This document shows, piece by piece, positions 46,578 to 56,367 of a stretch of 64,000 nucleotides of DNA (positions are counted from its first letter, which is position 1; the number at the start of each line of letters is the position of its first letter). The notes below the pieces were generated by a model. The model was not told where the DNA came from. It saw only the letters and a list, made by a program, of their open reading frames with translations, and searched no databases. Made by a program: the position numbers and the translations under genes. Location of the stretch: NCBI RefSeq assembly GCF_003026355.1, contig NZ_PYON01000007.1, forward strand, positions 62,001 to 126,000, read 5' to 3'. The stretch is from Photobacterium kishitanii (lineage in GTDB: Bacteria > Pseudomonadota > Gammaproteobacteria > Enterobacterales > Vibrionaceae).

Positions 46578-46757
46578 GCTGTGATATCCAATAAAAGGGA
46601 ACGGAACGGAATATAGGAACGGGCGCATTGTCGCTATTTATTGGGGGAACACAAGGATAAAGATCTCGTTCTGTAATACGAAGATTTTGTGATACAAATA
46701 AACAAGACCTGCATCACATAAATTGGCTTGTAAGATTAAAGTAAAGCGTCTAACTGG

Positions 46758-47366
46758 TTATTTTTTATCTTGCCAAATTTGGTTGGATAATAGTTTAATC
46801 ATCTGTGCTGTTGCGCCCCATATGGAATAATTATTATAAGGTATTGCATAAACACGGTGGAATTCGCCTCGAAGGTGGAACTGATGAGACTTAATATTTT
46901 TAGGATCAAGTAGGTAATTGAGTGGCACTTCAAAGATAGCATCAACCTCGCCAGGGTCAGGTTTAGCACTATAGTTACTGTCAATGGTTGAGATAAAGGG
47001 AGTAACAATATAGCCACTGGTCGTTGCTAGTGGTGTTAATTGACCGATAACATTATTACGTTGGCAAACAATCCCTGTTTCTTCATAAGTTTCACGCAAT
47101 GCTGTTGTGATCAGATCGTTATCAGATGTTTCAAAACGACCACCGGGGAATGCTATTTGCCCCGGATGGTGTTTTAGATGTTCAGCACGGCGGGTTAATA
47201 CGACATTAAAGCCTTGTTCTCGAGGAACGAGTGGAATGAGAACGGCAGCGGGTTTGAAATGAATATCATCGCTAAAGTGATGATCAATTCTTCGCCTATG
47301 GCTCGCGTCGTACTGTTGACTTGGTGCCATAAGAAACCGAGTTAGAATTTGCTGCTGTTCACCCAT
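46758..47366 (-). CDS. nudL: CoA pyrophosphatase NudL (NUDIX)
   Basis: 202 aa from the ATG with GGAGG upstream. NUDIX box FPGGRFETSDNDLITTALRETYEETGI is at about residues 74-96, preceded by the CoA-type signature LTRRAEHLKHHPGQIAFPGG (UPF0035 motif). That motif separates CoA pyrophosphatases from other NUDIX enzymes. It cleaves CoA to 4'-phosphopantetheine and 3',5'-ADP. It follows pabB by 40 bp and is likely cotranscribed with it. Confidence 0.94.
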   Translation of the reverse strand: MGEQQQILTRFLMAPSQQYDASHRRRIDHHFSDDIHFKPAAVLIPLVPREQGFNVVLTRRAEHLKHHPGQIAFPGGRFETSDNDLITTALRETYEETGIVCQRNNVIGQLTPLATTSGYIVTPFISTIDSNYSAKPDPGEVDAIFEVPLNYLLDPKNIKSHQFHLRGEFHRVYAIPYNNYSIWGATAQMIKLLSNQIWQDKK

Positions 47367-47406
47367 AAAGCCTCCATTTACAACTTTTTCACTAAATTTA
47401 GCGTTA

Positions 47407-48804
47407 TTATAAGGTTGGCAGAATTTTACTCAATTTGTCGAGAGTTTCTTGATATTCACTCTCGGCATTGCTATCAGCGACAATTCCACCGCCTGCCCAT
47501 GCGTATAAACGATGCTGATAGGCGACCAATGTGCGAATTGCAATATTAGTATCCATGGTGCCACAACGACTGATATAGCCAATACTACCGCAATAGATAC
47601 TGCGTCGATTAGGTTCTAGTTCTTCTATAATTTCCATTGCTCTAACTTTAGGCGCTCCGGTAATCGAACCGCCAGGGAAGCAAGCACGTATTAAATCCGT
47701 GGCTGAATAATTACTGGCTAGTTGACCAGTAACAGTGCTGACTAAGTGGTGTACTGCTGGAAAGCTTTCAATGGCAAATAGTGCCGGTACACGAACGCTC
47801 CCAGGTACGGCTACTCGGCCAATATCATTGCGCAGTAGATCTACAATCATCACATTCTCAGCCCGATCTTTGGGGGCTTGCTGAAGCGCCAGTGCATTCG
47901 CTGCATCTTCAATGGTATCAGAACTACGAGGACGAGTGCCTTTGATTGGCTTTGTTTCAATATCAGATTGATTTAATTGTAAAAAACGCTCTGGTGATAC
48001 TGAGAGTATGGCGCCGTTATCGGTGCGAATAAAACTGGAAAAAGGCGCGCCATTTGCTGTTTCTAAACGGCAATAAGCTTGCCATTCATCACCTTGATAG
48101 TGGGCACTGAATCGTTGTGCAAGATTGATTTGATAGCAATCTCCCGACAATAGATACGACTGTATAGTGTTAAATTTGTTGCAATAATCCTCTTTAGTCA
48201 TATTTGATGACCATGAAGATGTTAATTGGAATGTCGTATTATAGTTACTTTTTTGTGATGTTGATGATGATTTAGTTTGGGATTGTTGTTGTGTTAACCA
48301 CGCTAGACGGTGACTATTTTTAGGTTCAATCAGCCATGATTGTTGTAATTGATGATCGACAATCAACGCCCAATCATAAAGACCAACAGCCATTTCAGGT
48401 AATGGAATATCATGAGTCGCTGTGGTGGCTATTTTTTCTACTCGACGGCCTAAATCATAGCTAAAATACCCTAGCGTTCCGCCAATAAATGGCAAATCTA
48501 TGAGTGTGCTAAGTGGTGGTAATAACTCACTTTGTAGGGTATTAATGACCTTAAAAGGATCATCGGTAGTGGTACGTTGGTCACCATTTGAAAACTTAAT
48601 ATAAGTTGTATCATTTTGTGTCTCAATAGTGGCTAAAGGATCGGCAACTAAAATATCATAACGATTATCTGGGTGCGTTGTTGCTGCCGAACGTAATATC
48701 ATTGCCCATGGCAACCCCGATAATGGTGTAAACCATGAAAGAGCGGCATCTTTTGAGTAGGGTAATGAGGTAATGCTTAATTCTGGATGTGATTTACAAA
48801 TCAT
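47407..48804 (-). CDS. pabB: Aminodeoxychorismate synthase component I
   Basis: 465 aa from the ATG giving MICKSHPELSI; a start at 48867 would add 21 residues beyond the family N-terminus. With PabA it makes 4-amino-4-deoxychorismate for folate. The anthranilate-synthase component I-like domain is complete: DLGRRVE, SGDCYQINLAQRF, the PIKGTRPR lysine-containing motif, DRAENVMIVDLLRNDIGRV, FPGGSITGAPKVRAMEIIEELEP, YCGSIGYIS and AGGGIVADSNAESEYQET. The ribosome site is weak (AAGAAA). Confidence 0.96.
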   Translation of the reverse strand: MICKSHPELSITSLPYSKDAALSWFTPLSGLPWAMILRSAATTHPDNRYDILVADPLATIETQNDTTYIKFSNGDQRTTTDDPFKVINTLQSELLPPLSTLIDLPFIGGTLGYFSYDLGRRVEKIATTATHDIPLPEMAVGLYDWALIVDHQLQQSWLIEPKNSHRLAWLTQQQSQTKSSSTSQKSNYNTTFQLTSSWSSNMTKEDYCNKFNTIQSYLLSGDCYQINLAQRFSAHYQGDEWQAYCRLETANGAPFSSFIRTDNGAILSVSPERFLQLNQSDIETKPIKGTRPRSSDTIEDAANALALQQAPKDRAENVMIVDLLRNDIGRVAVPGSVRVPALFAIESFPAVHHLVSTVTGQLASNYSATDLIRACFPGGSITGAPKVRAMEIIEELEPNRRSIYCGSIGYISRCGTMDTNIAIRTLVAYQHRLYAWAGGGIVADSNAESEYQETLDKLSKILPTL

Positions 48805-48980
48805 TTTCTTTTTTGTGACAAGAGGTTTAATTGGCGCATAGCGCAATGTTATAGGCAAGAGTATCATATTCAGAGAAAGACGCCCAAGATTGAACAGCGT
48901 TATTTGGCTGTTTAAGACCCCTACAATTTGGAAGATTTAAATCGGGCGCCATGGAATGATAATACTTAACGAGGGTAATT

Positions 48981-50495
48981 ATGACCATCATCCGTAAAGA
49001 AGATGTAATTAGTAGTGTCGCCGATGCTTTACAATATATTTCTTATTACCATCCTTTGGACTTTATTCAAGCATTAGAAAAAGCTTATAACAAAGAACAG
49101 AGTCAAGCTGCGAAAGATGCTATTGCCCAAATTTTAATTAATTCTCGTATGTCAGCTGAAGGTCGTCGACCGATATGTCAAGATACGGGCATTGTTACAT
49201 GCTTTGTTAAAATTGGCATGAATGTGCAGTGGGATAGTGATTTAACAGTGCAACAAATGATTGATGAGGGGGTGCGTCAAGCATACACCAACGCTGATAA
49301 TCCATTGCGTGCATCTGTTGTTGCTGATCCTGCTGGGACGCGTAAGAATACAAAAGACAATGCTCCTGCCGTTGTGCATGTAGAGATGGTTACGGGAAAT
49401 AAAGTTGAAATTCAAATCGCAGCTAAAGGTGGCGGTTCTGAGAATAAAACTAAAATGGTAATGCTTAATCCTTCTGATGATGTTGCCGAGTGGGTAGAAA
49501 AAACAGTGCCATTAATGGGGGCGGGTTGGTGTCCTCCTGGTATGTTAGGCATAGGCATTGGTGGTACCGCTGAAAAAGCAGCAGTACTTGCTAAAGAGTC
49601 ATTGATGGAAGCCGTTGATATCCATGAATTACAACAACGTGGTGCTAAAACAACAGAAGAAGCATTACGATTAGATATTTATGATCGTGTCAATAAATTA
49701 GGCATTGGTGCACAAGGTTTAGGTGGTTTAACCACTGTGCTTGATGTGAAAATTAAAAGTGCGCCAACGCATGCGGCGTCTAAGCCTGTATGTATGATCC
49801 CTAATTGCGCAGCAACACGTCATGTTCACTTTACTCTTGATGGCAATGGCCCTGCTGAGTTAACTCCGCCGAAACTAAGCGATTGGCCGCAAGTAACATG
49901 GGAAGTAGGTGATAATGTGCGTCGGGTTAATCTTGATAATATTACTAAAGCTGATGTGCAAGAGTGGCGTTCAGGCGAAACCGTATTATTGTCAGGTAAG
50001 ATCTTAACGGGCCGTGATGCGGCACATAAACGCATTCAAGAAATGCTAAGTAATGGTGAAGGTCTTCCTGAAGGGGTTGATTTCACTAATCGCTTTATTT
50101 ATTACGTTGGCCCCGTTGATGCTGTACGTGATGAAGTTGTTGGGCCTGCTGGGCCGACGACATCAACCCGGATGGATAAATTTACTGAAATGATGCTAGG
50201 TGAAGCGGGTCTTACAGGCATGATCGGCAAGGCTGAACGTGGACCGGCAACCATTGAATCAATTAAGCAACACAAAGCCGTTTATTTAATGGCGGTTGGT
50301 GGTGCAGCATATCTGGTTGCGAAAGCCATTAAAAAAGCACGTGTAGTTGCTTTTGCTGATTTAGGTATGGAAGCAATTTATGAGTTCGAAGTTGAAGATA
50401 TGCCCGTGACTGTTGCGGTTGATGCGGAGGGAGTAAATGCCCATCAAACTGGCCCAGATACATGGCGAGTTAATATTGCTGAAATGACCCAATAA
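48981..50495 (+). CDS. fumA: Fumarate hydratase class I (iron-sulfur)
   Basis: 504 aa single-chain, oxygen-sensitive fumarase of the FumA/FumB type with fused alpha and beta halves. The N-terminal half carries RRPICQDTGIVTCFVKIG, KGGGSENKTKMVML and IPNCAATRH (cluster cysteines). The C-terminal half carries LSGKILTGRDAAHKRI, YVGPVDAV and GPTTSTRMDKF. It hydrates fumarate to malate in the TCA cycle. It is divergent from pabB. The fumA symbol is by analogy; this shorter form could equally be labelled fumB. Confidence 0.92.
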   Translation: MTIIRKEDVISSVADALQYISYYHPLDFIQALEKAYNKEQSQAAKDAIAQILINSRMSAEGRRPICQDTGIVTCFVKIGMNVQWDSDLTVQQMIDEGVRQAYTNADNPLRASVVADPAGTRKNTKDNAPAVVHVEMVTGNKVEIQIAAKGGGSENKTKMVMLNPSDDVAEWVEKTVPLMGAGWCPPGMLGIGIGGTAEKAAVLAKESLMEAVDIHELQQRGAKTTEEALRLDIYDRVNKLGIGAQGLGGLTTVLDVKIKSAPTHAASKPVCMIPNCAATRHVHFTLDGNGPAELTPPKLSDWPQVTWEVGDNVRRVNLDNITKADVQEWRSGETVLLSGKILTGRDAAHKRIQEMLSNGEGLPEGVDFTNRFIYYVGPVDAVRDEVVGPAGPTTSTRMDKFTEMMLGEAGLTGMIGKAERGPATIESIKQHKAVYLMAVGGAAYLVAKAIKKARVVAFADLGMEAIYEFEVEDMPVTVAVDAEGVNAHQTGPDTWRVNIAEMTQ

Positions 50496-50514
50496 CTTGT
50501 TAACTTGTTAGTAT

Positions 50515-50552
50515 AAAAAAGGCTTCCAATCATACGATATGGAAGCCTTTTT
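50515..50552. terminator. Bidirectional terminator between fumarase and pyrC
   Basis: Stem AAAAAAGGCTTCCA/TGGAAGCCTTTTT around a 12-nt loop between convergent genes. Confidence 0.92.
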
Positions 50553-50580
50553 AATGAAAAGGCGTTAGTGAGTTAGTCTC

Positions 50581-51612
50581 TTAAGCGGTTACTTTCCAAG
50601 TCATCATTTCACCTGCTTTAATTGGCACAACGCTATCACTGCCAAATTGCATTTCGTCAGCGACTTTCCACGCATCTTTAGTCAGTGTAATCGTATCTGC
50701 ATTACGTGGCAGGCCATAAAAGTCTGCACCATTAAAACTCGCAAAGGCTTCTAATTTATCTAATGCGCCTGCTTGCTCAAATACTTCAGCATATAATTCA
50801 ATTGCTGCATGAGCAGTGTAAGATCCAGCACAACCACAAGCTGCTTCTTTACGGCCTTTTGCATGTGGTGCGCTGTCTGTTCCTAAGAAGAACTTCGCAT
50901 TACCACTGGTTGCTGCGGTGATTAAGGCTTGCTGGTGGGTGTTACGTTTTAAAATCGGTAAGCAATAAAAATGAGGGCGAATACCACCCACTAACATATG
51001 ATTACGATTGAACATTAAATGATGAGCGGTAATGGTTGCACCAACATTTGGACCTGCATTAGTAACAAACTCAACTGCATCAGCGGTAGTGATATGCTCT
51101 AGTACGATTTTCAGTGTCGTAAATTCAGCAACAATTGGTACTAATACGGTCTCTAAAAAGGCTTTTTCACGATCGAAAATATCAACATCATTATGTGTTA
51201 CTTCACCGTGAATAAGTAATGGCATACCGACTTGTTGCATGGCTTCTAATGCTGGGCGAATATTATCAATTGAAGTGACGCCTGAATCAGAATTAGTGGT
51301 CGCCCCTGCAGGGTAAAGCTTCGCGGCGTAAACATGACCAGTTGCTTTGGCTTTCTTAATCTCTTCAGCAGATGTGTTATCTGTCAGGTAGATAACCATG
51401 AGTGGTGTGAAAGTAGAAGCAGGCTGCGCCGCTAAAATACGATCTCGGTAAGAAATAGCTGATTTAGTATCGATAACAGGAGGGATCAAATTAGGCATGA
51501 TAATCGCACGGCCCATGTAACGGCTAATATCTCTAACCGTATCTTTTAATACATCGCCATCACGTAAATGTGTGTGCCAATCATCAGGACGAGTAATCGT
51601 TAACGTTGTCAT
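50581..51612 (-). CDS. pyrC: Dihydroorotase
   Basis: 343 aa class II dihydroorotase (E. coli PyrC 348). Zinc ligands are in [11 protein letters not shown] (HxH near residues 13-17), the carbamylated Lys in [14 protein letters not shown], His in LIHGEV and in [10 protein letters not shown], and the catalytic Asp in [15 protein letters not shown]. It catalyses cyclisation of carbamoyl-aspartate to dihydroorotate in pyrimidine synthesis. A PurR-like operator lies about 100 bp upstream, consistent with purine-repressor control known for E. coli pyrC. Confidence 0.97.
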   Translation of the reverse strand: MTTLTITRPDDWHTHLRDGDVLKDTVRDISRYMGRAIIMPNLIPPVIDTKSAISYRDRILAAQPASTFTPLMVIYLTDNTSAEEIKKAKATGHVYAAKLYPAGATTNSDSGVTSIDNIRPALEAMQQVGMPLLIHGEVTHNDVDIFDREKAFLETVLVPIVAEFTTLKIVLEHITTADAVEFVTNAGPNVGATITAHHLMFNRNHMLVGGIRPHFYCLPILKRNTHQQALITAATSGNAKFFLGTDSAPHAKGRKEAACGCAGSYTAHAAIELYAEVFEQAGALDKLEAFASFNGADFYGLPRNADTITLTKDAWKVADEMQFGSDSVVPIKAGEMMTWKVTA

Positions 51613-51674
51613 TTTGTTTCCCTACCAAAAAATTTGTCCGATTCTAAAAGTATCAGTGAGCTAAGTAAAGGTCA

Positions 51675-51707
51675 TTAATTAAACAATTGGCTTGATTGTT
51701 TAATTAA
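51675..51707. repeat. Perfect 13-bp inverted repeat upstream of pyrC
   Basis: TTAATTAAACAAT-TGGCTTG-ATTGTTTAATTAA, entirely A/T-rich in the arms, 63-95 bp upstream of pyrC. It overlaps the stop codon of the minus-strand small ORF. No T tract. Confidence 0.85.
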
Positions 51708-51823
51708 AAGGCAATCGTTTGCCAAAAGAGTATTAATAAGGGCAAAATAATCCCTTTATTGATATCGGGGTGGGATGTTGCACTGTTATTACTAGTAGTA
51801 TGATTATTGGAAGATTGTGTCAT
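51704..51823 (-). CDS. Candidate 39-aa single-pass small membrane protein
   Basis: Complete ORF starting MTQSSNNHTTSNNSATSH and ending in a hydrophobic segment, GIILPLLILFWQTIAF, that could span or sit in the membrane. The Ser/Thr/Asn-rich N-terminal half followed by a C-terminal helix resembles tail-anchored small proteins. The ribosome site is weak (GAGA at about 9 nt). It lies 91 bp upstream of pyrC on the same strand. No family recognised; may be spurious. Confidence 0.35.
   Translation of the reverse strand: MTQSSNNHTTSNNSATSHPDINKGIILPLLILFWQTIAF
51711..51722 (-). promoter_or_regulatory. Candidate PurR box for pyrC
   Basis: GCAAACGATTGC on the minus strand matches the PurR core GCAAACGTTTGC at 11 of 12 positions, about 100 bp upstream of pyrC. 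PurR control of pyrC is established in E. coli. It lies inside the small ORF at 51704-51823, which argues that one of the two calls may be wrong or that the promoter is internal. Confidence 0.5.
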
Positions 51824-51835
51824 TGATATTCTCGC

Positions 51836-51976
51836 TTGAAGTTAGAAAAAAGCTGCGAGAAATGCGATATATTACTGGCTGAGCATTACTCACAGCCAGA
51901 TAGTAAAACACTACCGGCCGAGTGGCAGCAGCACATTGAGGAGCCAAATAAAAGTCGTTTAAAAATAAATAATTAA
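51836..51976 (+). CDS. Candidate 46-aa hypothetical protein (TTG start)
   Basis: ORF LKLEKSCEKCDILLAEHYSQ then a hydrophilic stretch containing TLPAEWQQHIEEP, ending RLKINN. Composition looks protein-like, with a CEKC pair that could bind metal. The only in-frame start is TTG, with no convincing ribosome site. A stop codon lies 9 bp upstream, so it may instead be a decayed gene fragment. It is divergent from the other small ORF with only 12 bp between starts. Confidence 0.3.
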   Translation: MKLEKSCEKCDILLAEHYSQPDSKTLPAEWQQHIEEPNKSRLKINN

Positions 51977-52031
51977 CCTGCTTTTAATGTCTAAATTTAA
52001 CTTACGTGAGAATAGAATTGCTTACAAGTAA

Positions 52032-52973
52032 TTAATTGACCGTATCTATAGTCATACATGATAAGTGGATAAACTGCTCGCTAATAAAGTCAAGAAAGAT
52101 TCGTTGGCGATAGGGCATATTGAGATTAGGCAGGTATTGCATAAAGACTTCTCCCTGATAGTTATCAAGAATATTCCAGTCAGAAAGCACGGACGTTAAG
52201 ATACCAGATTGTAAGGATTTCTTGGCGACAAAAACAGGTAATACCGCAATCCCTAAATTTTGCAAAGCAGCTTCTAAACGCATTTCCGTATGATTTGCAA
52301 CATAACGACCATTTACCGTTACTGTTACTTGTTCATTATTAGATTTAAATCGCCACTGGTTATCCGTTATGGTTTCACCCAAATAAATACAGTCGTGTGA
52401 TAGTAATTGCTGTGGGTGAGTCGGAGTCCCTTTAGCCGATAAATAGTGCGGTGTTGCGCATAATACCATTTGGTTTGTCGCTAACTTTTTTGCCACTAAG
52501 TTATTTTGTGGGTTATTGGTCAGAGTAAACACAATATCAACATCGTGATAAATAGGATCAATAGGTTTATCTGTGACTTGGATTTTTAGTTTAATCTTAG
52601 GGTATTTATCCACAAACGCTAATAGCATCGGTTGCAGAACTTGACGACAAAATGCTTTTGGTGCCGAGATTGTTAATTGCCCATCAACGCGTTGAGCTTG
52701 CTGCCCTGAAAGGTTAATTACCTCTTGAGCATTATGCAGAATATTCTTGCCATATTGGTAGACTTCAAGACCTGCCGCAGTAATCGTTTGATTACGAGTG
52801 CTACGTTTAATTAACTGCACGTTTAACTCTTTTTCTAATCGACTGAGCTGACGGCTAATACCGGATGGAGTCACCCCTAAATTTTTAGCGGCTGAACTGA
52901 AAGTTTTTGACTCTACAATAGTAACAAATGCTGCGATATCAGGCAGTAATTGAATAATTTTATTCTTGTCCAT
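52032..52973 (-). CDS. LysR-family transcriptional regulator
   Basis: 313 aa. The N-terminal winged helix-turn-helix is FVTIVESKTFSSAAKNLGVTPSGISRQLSRLEKELNVQLIKRSTRNQTITAAG (about residues 16-68). A periplasmic-binding-fold effector domain follows (about 95-300; GQLTISAPKAFCRQVLQPMLLAFVDKYPKIKLKIQVTD). It belongs to the CrgA/DsdC-like group with conserved VDIVFTLTNNP-type loop. It is divergent from an EamA exporter gene with a 108-bp gap, which implies that it regulates that exporter. The effector is unknown. Confidence 0.9.
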   Translation of the reverse strand: MDKNKIIQLLPDIAAFVTIVESKTFSSAAKNLGVTPSGISRQLSRLEKELNVQLIKRSTRNQTITAAGLEVYQYGKNILHNAQEVINLSGQQAQRVDGQLTISAPKAFCRQVLQPMLLAFVDKYPKIKLKIQVTDKPIDPIYHDVDIVFTLTNNPQNNLVAKKLATNQMVLCATPHYLSAKGTPTHPQQLLSHDCIYLGETITDNQWRFKSNNEQVTVTVNGRYVANHTEMRLEAALQNLGIAVLPVFVAKKSLQSGILTSVLSDWNILDNYQGEVFMQYLPNLNMPYRQRIFLDFISEQFIHLSCMTIDTVN

Positions 52974-53081
52974 GAGTCACAAATCCTTTGCTTCTTGGGG
53001 GTATTATCAATATCAAGTCAAACATATACCATTCATTCTTACAAGAAAAGTGACTAAATCAGTGTAAGAAAGGATGTGTAA

Positions 53082-53993
53082 ATGGAACAAGTTGAGCAGA
53101 ATAAAAGCGTATTTTTAAATACATCGTTAATAGCAACAACAGGCGTATTGGCTGCCGCTGTATTTTGGGGGACAAGTTTTGGTGTTGCCAAAGAATCTAT
53201 GCTCTATACTGGCGTATTGATGTTTTTGGTTATTCGTTTTTGTTGTACACTTTTAGTGATATTTCCCTTCGTTGTCAAAAAGCTAAATAGACAAGTTTGG
53301 CGACAATTAGCGCCTACAGGAGGGGTTTTAAGTGTTATTTATTTAGCTGAAAGCTATGGTTTGAAATACACTGCGGCTTCTAATGCAGCTTTTCTTATTA
53401 GTCTTTTTATTATCTTTACTCCTGCTGTTGATGCGTTGTTTAATCGCCATAAGCTGACGGTTACAGATTTATTTGCTGGATGTATTGCGATTGCTGGTGT
53501 GTGGTTATTAGTTGGGGATAGCCTTAATACGGTAACGTTCAATATCGGTAATATTTTAATTTTGATTGCTGCGTTGGGACGTGCAGCTTTTGTTGTGACG
53601 ACTAAAAAGAAAATGAATAAACAACATTGCGATCCTATGGTTGCAACATTTATCCAATTATCAGTGGTAACAGCAGTTTGTATTGGCTTATTGATTTTTA
53701 CGGTTCCTGCTGATCAATTCATAATACCTAGTGCACCAGAGTTTTGGTTGTATATTAGCTACCTTGTTATTTTTTGTACCTTGTTTGCTTTTTATTTTCA
53801 AAACTATGGGGTGAAACATACAAGTCCAACTCAAGTCTCTTTTTTATTGGGATTAGAACCTGTATTTGGTGGTTTGTTTGCACATTGGTGGTTAGGTGAA
53901 CAATTTGAACAGCTTCAATGGGTGGGAGCCGGAATGATTGTATTGGCTGCAATGTTTATTTCATTTAGACCAAAGAAATACTCACCGATATAA
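53082..53993 (+). CDS. EamA/DMT-family transporter
   Basis: 303 aa with ten predicted transmembrane helices in two EamA repeats: the first starts AAAVFWGTSFGVAKESM and the second begins near NIGNILILIAALGRAAFVVTTKKKM. The C-terminal repeat ends with FLLGLEPVFGGLFAHWWLGEQFEQLQWVGAGMIVLA, the typical LEPVxAxxxxxxxLGE motif. It is probably an amino-acid or metabolite exporter. It is divergent from the LysR gene and ends in a hairpin overlapping its stop. Confidence 0.9.
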   Translation: MEQVEQNKSVFLNTSLIATTGVLAAAVFWGTSFGVAKESMLYTGVLMFLVIRFCCTLLVIFPFVVKKLNRQVWRQLAPTGGVLSVIYLAESYGLKYTAASNAAFLISLFIIFTPAVDALFNRHKLTVTDLFAGCIAIAGVWLLVGDSLNTVTFNIGNILILIAALGRAAFVVTTKKKMNKQHCDPMVATFIQLSVVTAVCIGLLIFTVPADQFIIPSAPEFWLYISYLVIFCTLFAFYFQNYGVKHTSPTQVSFLLGLEPVFGGLFAHWWLGEQFEQLQWVGAGMIVLAAMFISFRPKKYSPI

Positions 53994-54005
53994 ATACCGG
54001 TGAGT
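53981..54005. terminator. Hairpin between EamA and chemoreceptor genes
   Basis: CTCACCG/CGGTGAG around a 10-nt loop, overlapping the EamA stop; moderately T-rich on the minus side. Likely shared convergent terminator. Confidence 0.65.
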
Positions 54006-54012
54006 GGTGGGG

Positions 54013-56016
54013 TTATAACTTAAATCGACTGACTAGCGTATTTTGTTCAGTCGCTAAATGTTCGAGTTTCACACTGGTATCGGCCATTTCTTCCATGGCG
54101 TTATAACTGTTGTCAGCAATATGACTAATATCTTCTAAGCTACGAGCAATTTCGGTTGTAGTACAACGTTGTTCTTCTGCTGCTTGTGCTATTTGACTGC
54201 TCATATCACTAATATCAATAATAATAGCTTGAATTTCTTCCATTGAACTATTGGCATTGGATGCTTGACCAATACTGTTATCCATTTCAGTCACACAACT
54301 TTGCATCATGTCCATTGCTTGGCCTGAACTGGTTTGCAGGTTTTTGATCATTGCTTCAATTTCAGCAGTAGAATCAGTTGTACGTTTAGCTAACACTCGT
54401 ACTTCATCGGCAACAACCGCGAATCCACGTCCTTGTTCTCCGGCTCTTGCGGCTTCAATTGCAGCATTAAGGGCTAATAAGTTAGTTTGATCAGCAATAT
54501 TTCGAATAACATCCAAAATTGAACCAATGTTACTACTCATTTTTTGTAGCTGCTCAACGGCTTGTACCGATTCATCTAGGCGGCTAGAAAGTTGGTGGGC
54601 GGTATTGATATTACTGGTCATAACCTCTCGACCAGCCGCTGATGCTTGTTCTACCTCATTAACCCGTTCCATGGTGAGCTGGGCACTTTTTGAAACATCT
54701 GTGACTGAATGCTCCATTTCAACCATTGCTGTTGCTGCAGAGGCTGTTTGTTGACGTTGACTGTTTAAGCGAAGCTTAGCTTCTGCTGTCGTTGCATGAT
54801 TTTCAGTGGCAACAGTGCTTAATTCTGATGATGCATGGCTAATTTGACTTAATATTTGTTGTAAATTTTGAGCGAGCATATTGATGTGATGACTGAGCTG
54901 GCTAAACTCAATGAAATTACTATTTTCAGTGCGTTGAGTCATATTACCTGCAGTTAGTGCCTCTAATGTGTTTAACATTGCCATCAACGGGCGACGTACA
55001 CAGCGAGCTAAATACCAGCCGACAATGATAGCTAAAAAGATTACCGCGACACCGATGATAGTGGCTTTTGTCACTACGTCTGTATAGGTTTTGTTGGCAG
55101 TAGTAATGGTGTGGTTCATTTGATTATTAGCTTGTTTATTAAAGCTACCAACAATCTCCATTGCTTGATTAATTTCTTTGGCTAAAGTAGCAATATTGTT
55201 ATACAGGCGGTGCTGTGCCTGAATATATTCAAAATGTTGGTCAAGCACACCGCCAGTACGACCAATATCAAGGCCATATTGTTCTACGGATAGACCAAAT
55301 GCTGGTTTTAATTCAGGTTGTAATACAGATAAAGAGCGGAAGGCGTTTTTAAGATGATTAACGCTGATCTTATTACTTTTAATTGCCTTTTCAATAACGG
55401 CTGTGTCGTCAGAGGCTAACGCGTCGAGGGTAATAGTCTCTGTTTCTTTTAATTTTTCAAAGTAATTTTTTGATAGCATTTTAACCGCAAGGTTATCTTG
55501 CTCGTTAATAAATTCCTTCATGCCAATATTGAGTTGTGTTTGTAGTTGTTGAAATTGGCGTGAAGATTGTTGGCGATCATTAGCGGTAAGCAGTAATAAA
55601 CGATAGTTTGTCATTGCTGTCGTGGCTTCAGAAAAATAGCGTTGTTCTAATGCTGTTAAAGCCTGAATAGATTGTGTTAATTGTGGATTATTTTTCGTAA
55701 CGTGTTCAAGTTGATTGCGAGCTTGTTGAAAAATATTGGTTTGTTTTTCAAATTCAGTGCTATAGGTTGCCATTGCTTGGGGATCTTGGCTGGTTAGATA
55801 ATCTTTGAATATCTTATCTGCGACCAGTAGCTGTACGCTGACATTATTTGAAACTGAAACTAGGGGTAAGGCATCGGCAGTAATTGATTTTAATTGATTG
55901 TGAATACGACCTACACCATCAAGCATGAATATAATGGTGACGACAAATAATGCTACTAAGATAGCAAAGCCTAAGTACATACGACGTATGACTGAGGTTT
56001 GAGGTGTTTTTTTCAT
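54013..56016 (-). CDS. Methyl-accepting chemotaxis protein
   Basis: 667 aa chemoreceptor. TM1 spans about residues 11-31 ([20 protein letters not shown]). A long helical periplasmic sensor covers about 32-315 (four-helix-bundle or larger type). TM2 (about 316-338, [23 protein letters not shown]) is followed by HAMP (about 339-392). The signalling domain has the hairpin tip [38 protein letters not shown]. No C-terminal CheR-docking pentapeptide is seen (ends LVSRFKL). The ligand is unknown. It is monocistronic. Confidence 0.94.
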   Translation of the reverse strand: MKKTPQTSVIRRMYLGFAILVALFVVTIIFMLDGVGRIHNQLKSITADALPLVSVSNNVSVQLLVADKIFKDYLTSQDPQAMATYSTEFEKQTNIFQQARNQLEHVTKNNPQLTQSIQALTALEQRYFSEATTAMTNYRLLLLTANDRQQSSRQFQQLQTQLNIGMKEFINEQDNLAVKMLSKNYFEKLKETETITLDALASDDTAVIEKAIKSNKISVNHLKNAFRSLSVLQPELKPAFGLSVEQYGLDIGRTGGVLDQHFEYIQAQHRLYNNIATLAKEINQAMEIVGSFNKQANNQMNHTITTANKTYTDVVTKATIIGVAVIFLAIIVGWYLARCVRRPLMAMLNTLEALTAGNMTQRTENSNFIEFSQLSHHINMLAQNLQQILSQISHASSELSTVATENHATTAEAKLRLNSQRQQTASAATAMVEMEHSVTDVSKSAQLTMERVNEVEQASAAGREVMTSNINTAHQLSSRLDESVQAVEQLQKMSSNIGSILDVIRNIADQTNLLALNAAIEAARAGEQGRGFAVVADEVRVLAKRTTDSTAEIEAMIKNLQTSSGQAMDMMQSCVTEMDNSIGQASNANSSMEEIQAIIIDISDMSSQIAQAAEEQRCTTTEIARSLEDISHIADNSYNAMEEMADTSVKLEHLATEQNTLVSRFKL

Positions 56017-56367
56017 AATATCCCTAATTTCATAAAAGCTGATAACTTTGTACTTAATAATTAAAATTTCTTTATTACAGTTACAGCAAGTGCCAAATCG
56101 ATCATTAATGGTGATTGATAGTGTTGTTATAATTGATATTTCTAATGTTACGTCAGTTTGATTTATCTATCGACGCGAACTTCAAACTCTTGACTCTTTG
56201 AAGAGGGCATTGGTAAATATTTTGACCGTTGTTGCAAAAATAACGGTAAAAGATGAAATGAGGCACGAAAAAAGTGTTTAAAACGATGTTCAATATTGCC
56301 CTACTCACCTTGGTAGCGCATACTCAACCGAGAATACATTTAAGCTGATTATTTAATGGAGTCAGGT
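56017..56367. other. Divergent gap between chemoreceptor and hinT
   Basis: 351 bp containing promoters for both genes. An operator-like inverted repeat ACCGTT-N11-AACGGT lies at 56225-56247. No ORF or RNA gene recognised. Confidence 0.4.

Noticed and set aside
46629..46757. Possible CRP site upstream of sdaC (TGTGATGCAGGTCTTG on the minus strand)
   Set aside because: Only one half-site fits TGTGA-N6-TCACA; the other half matches two of five bases.
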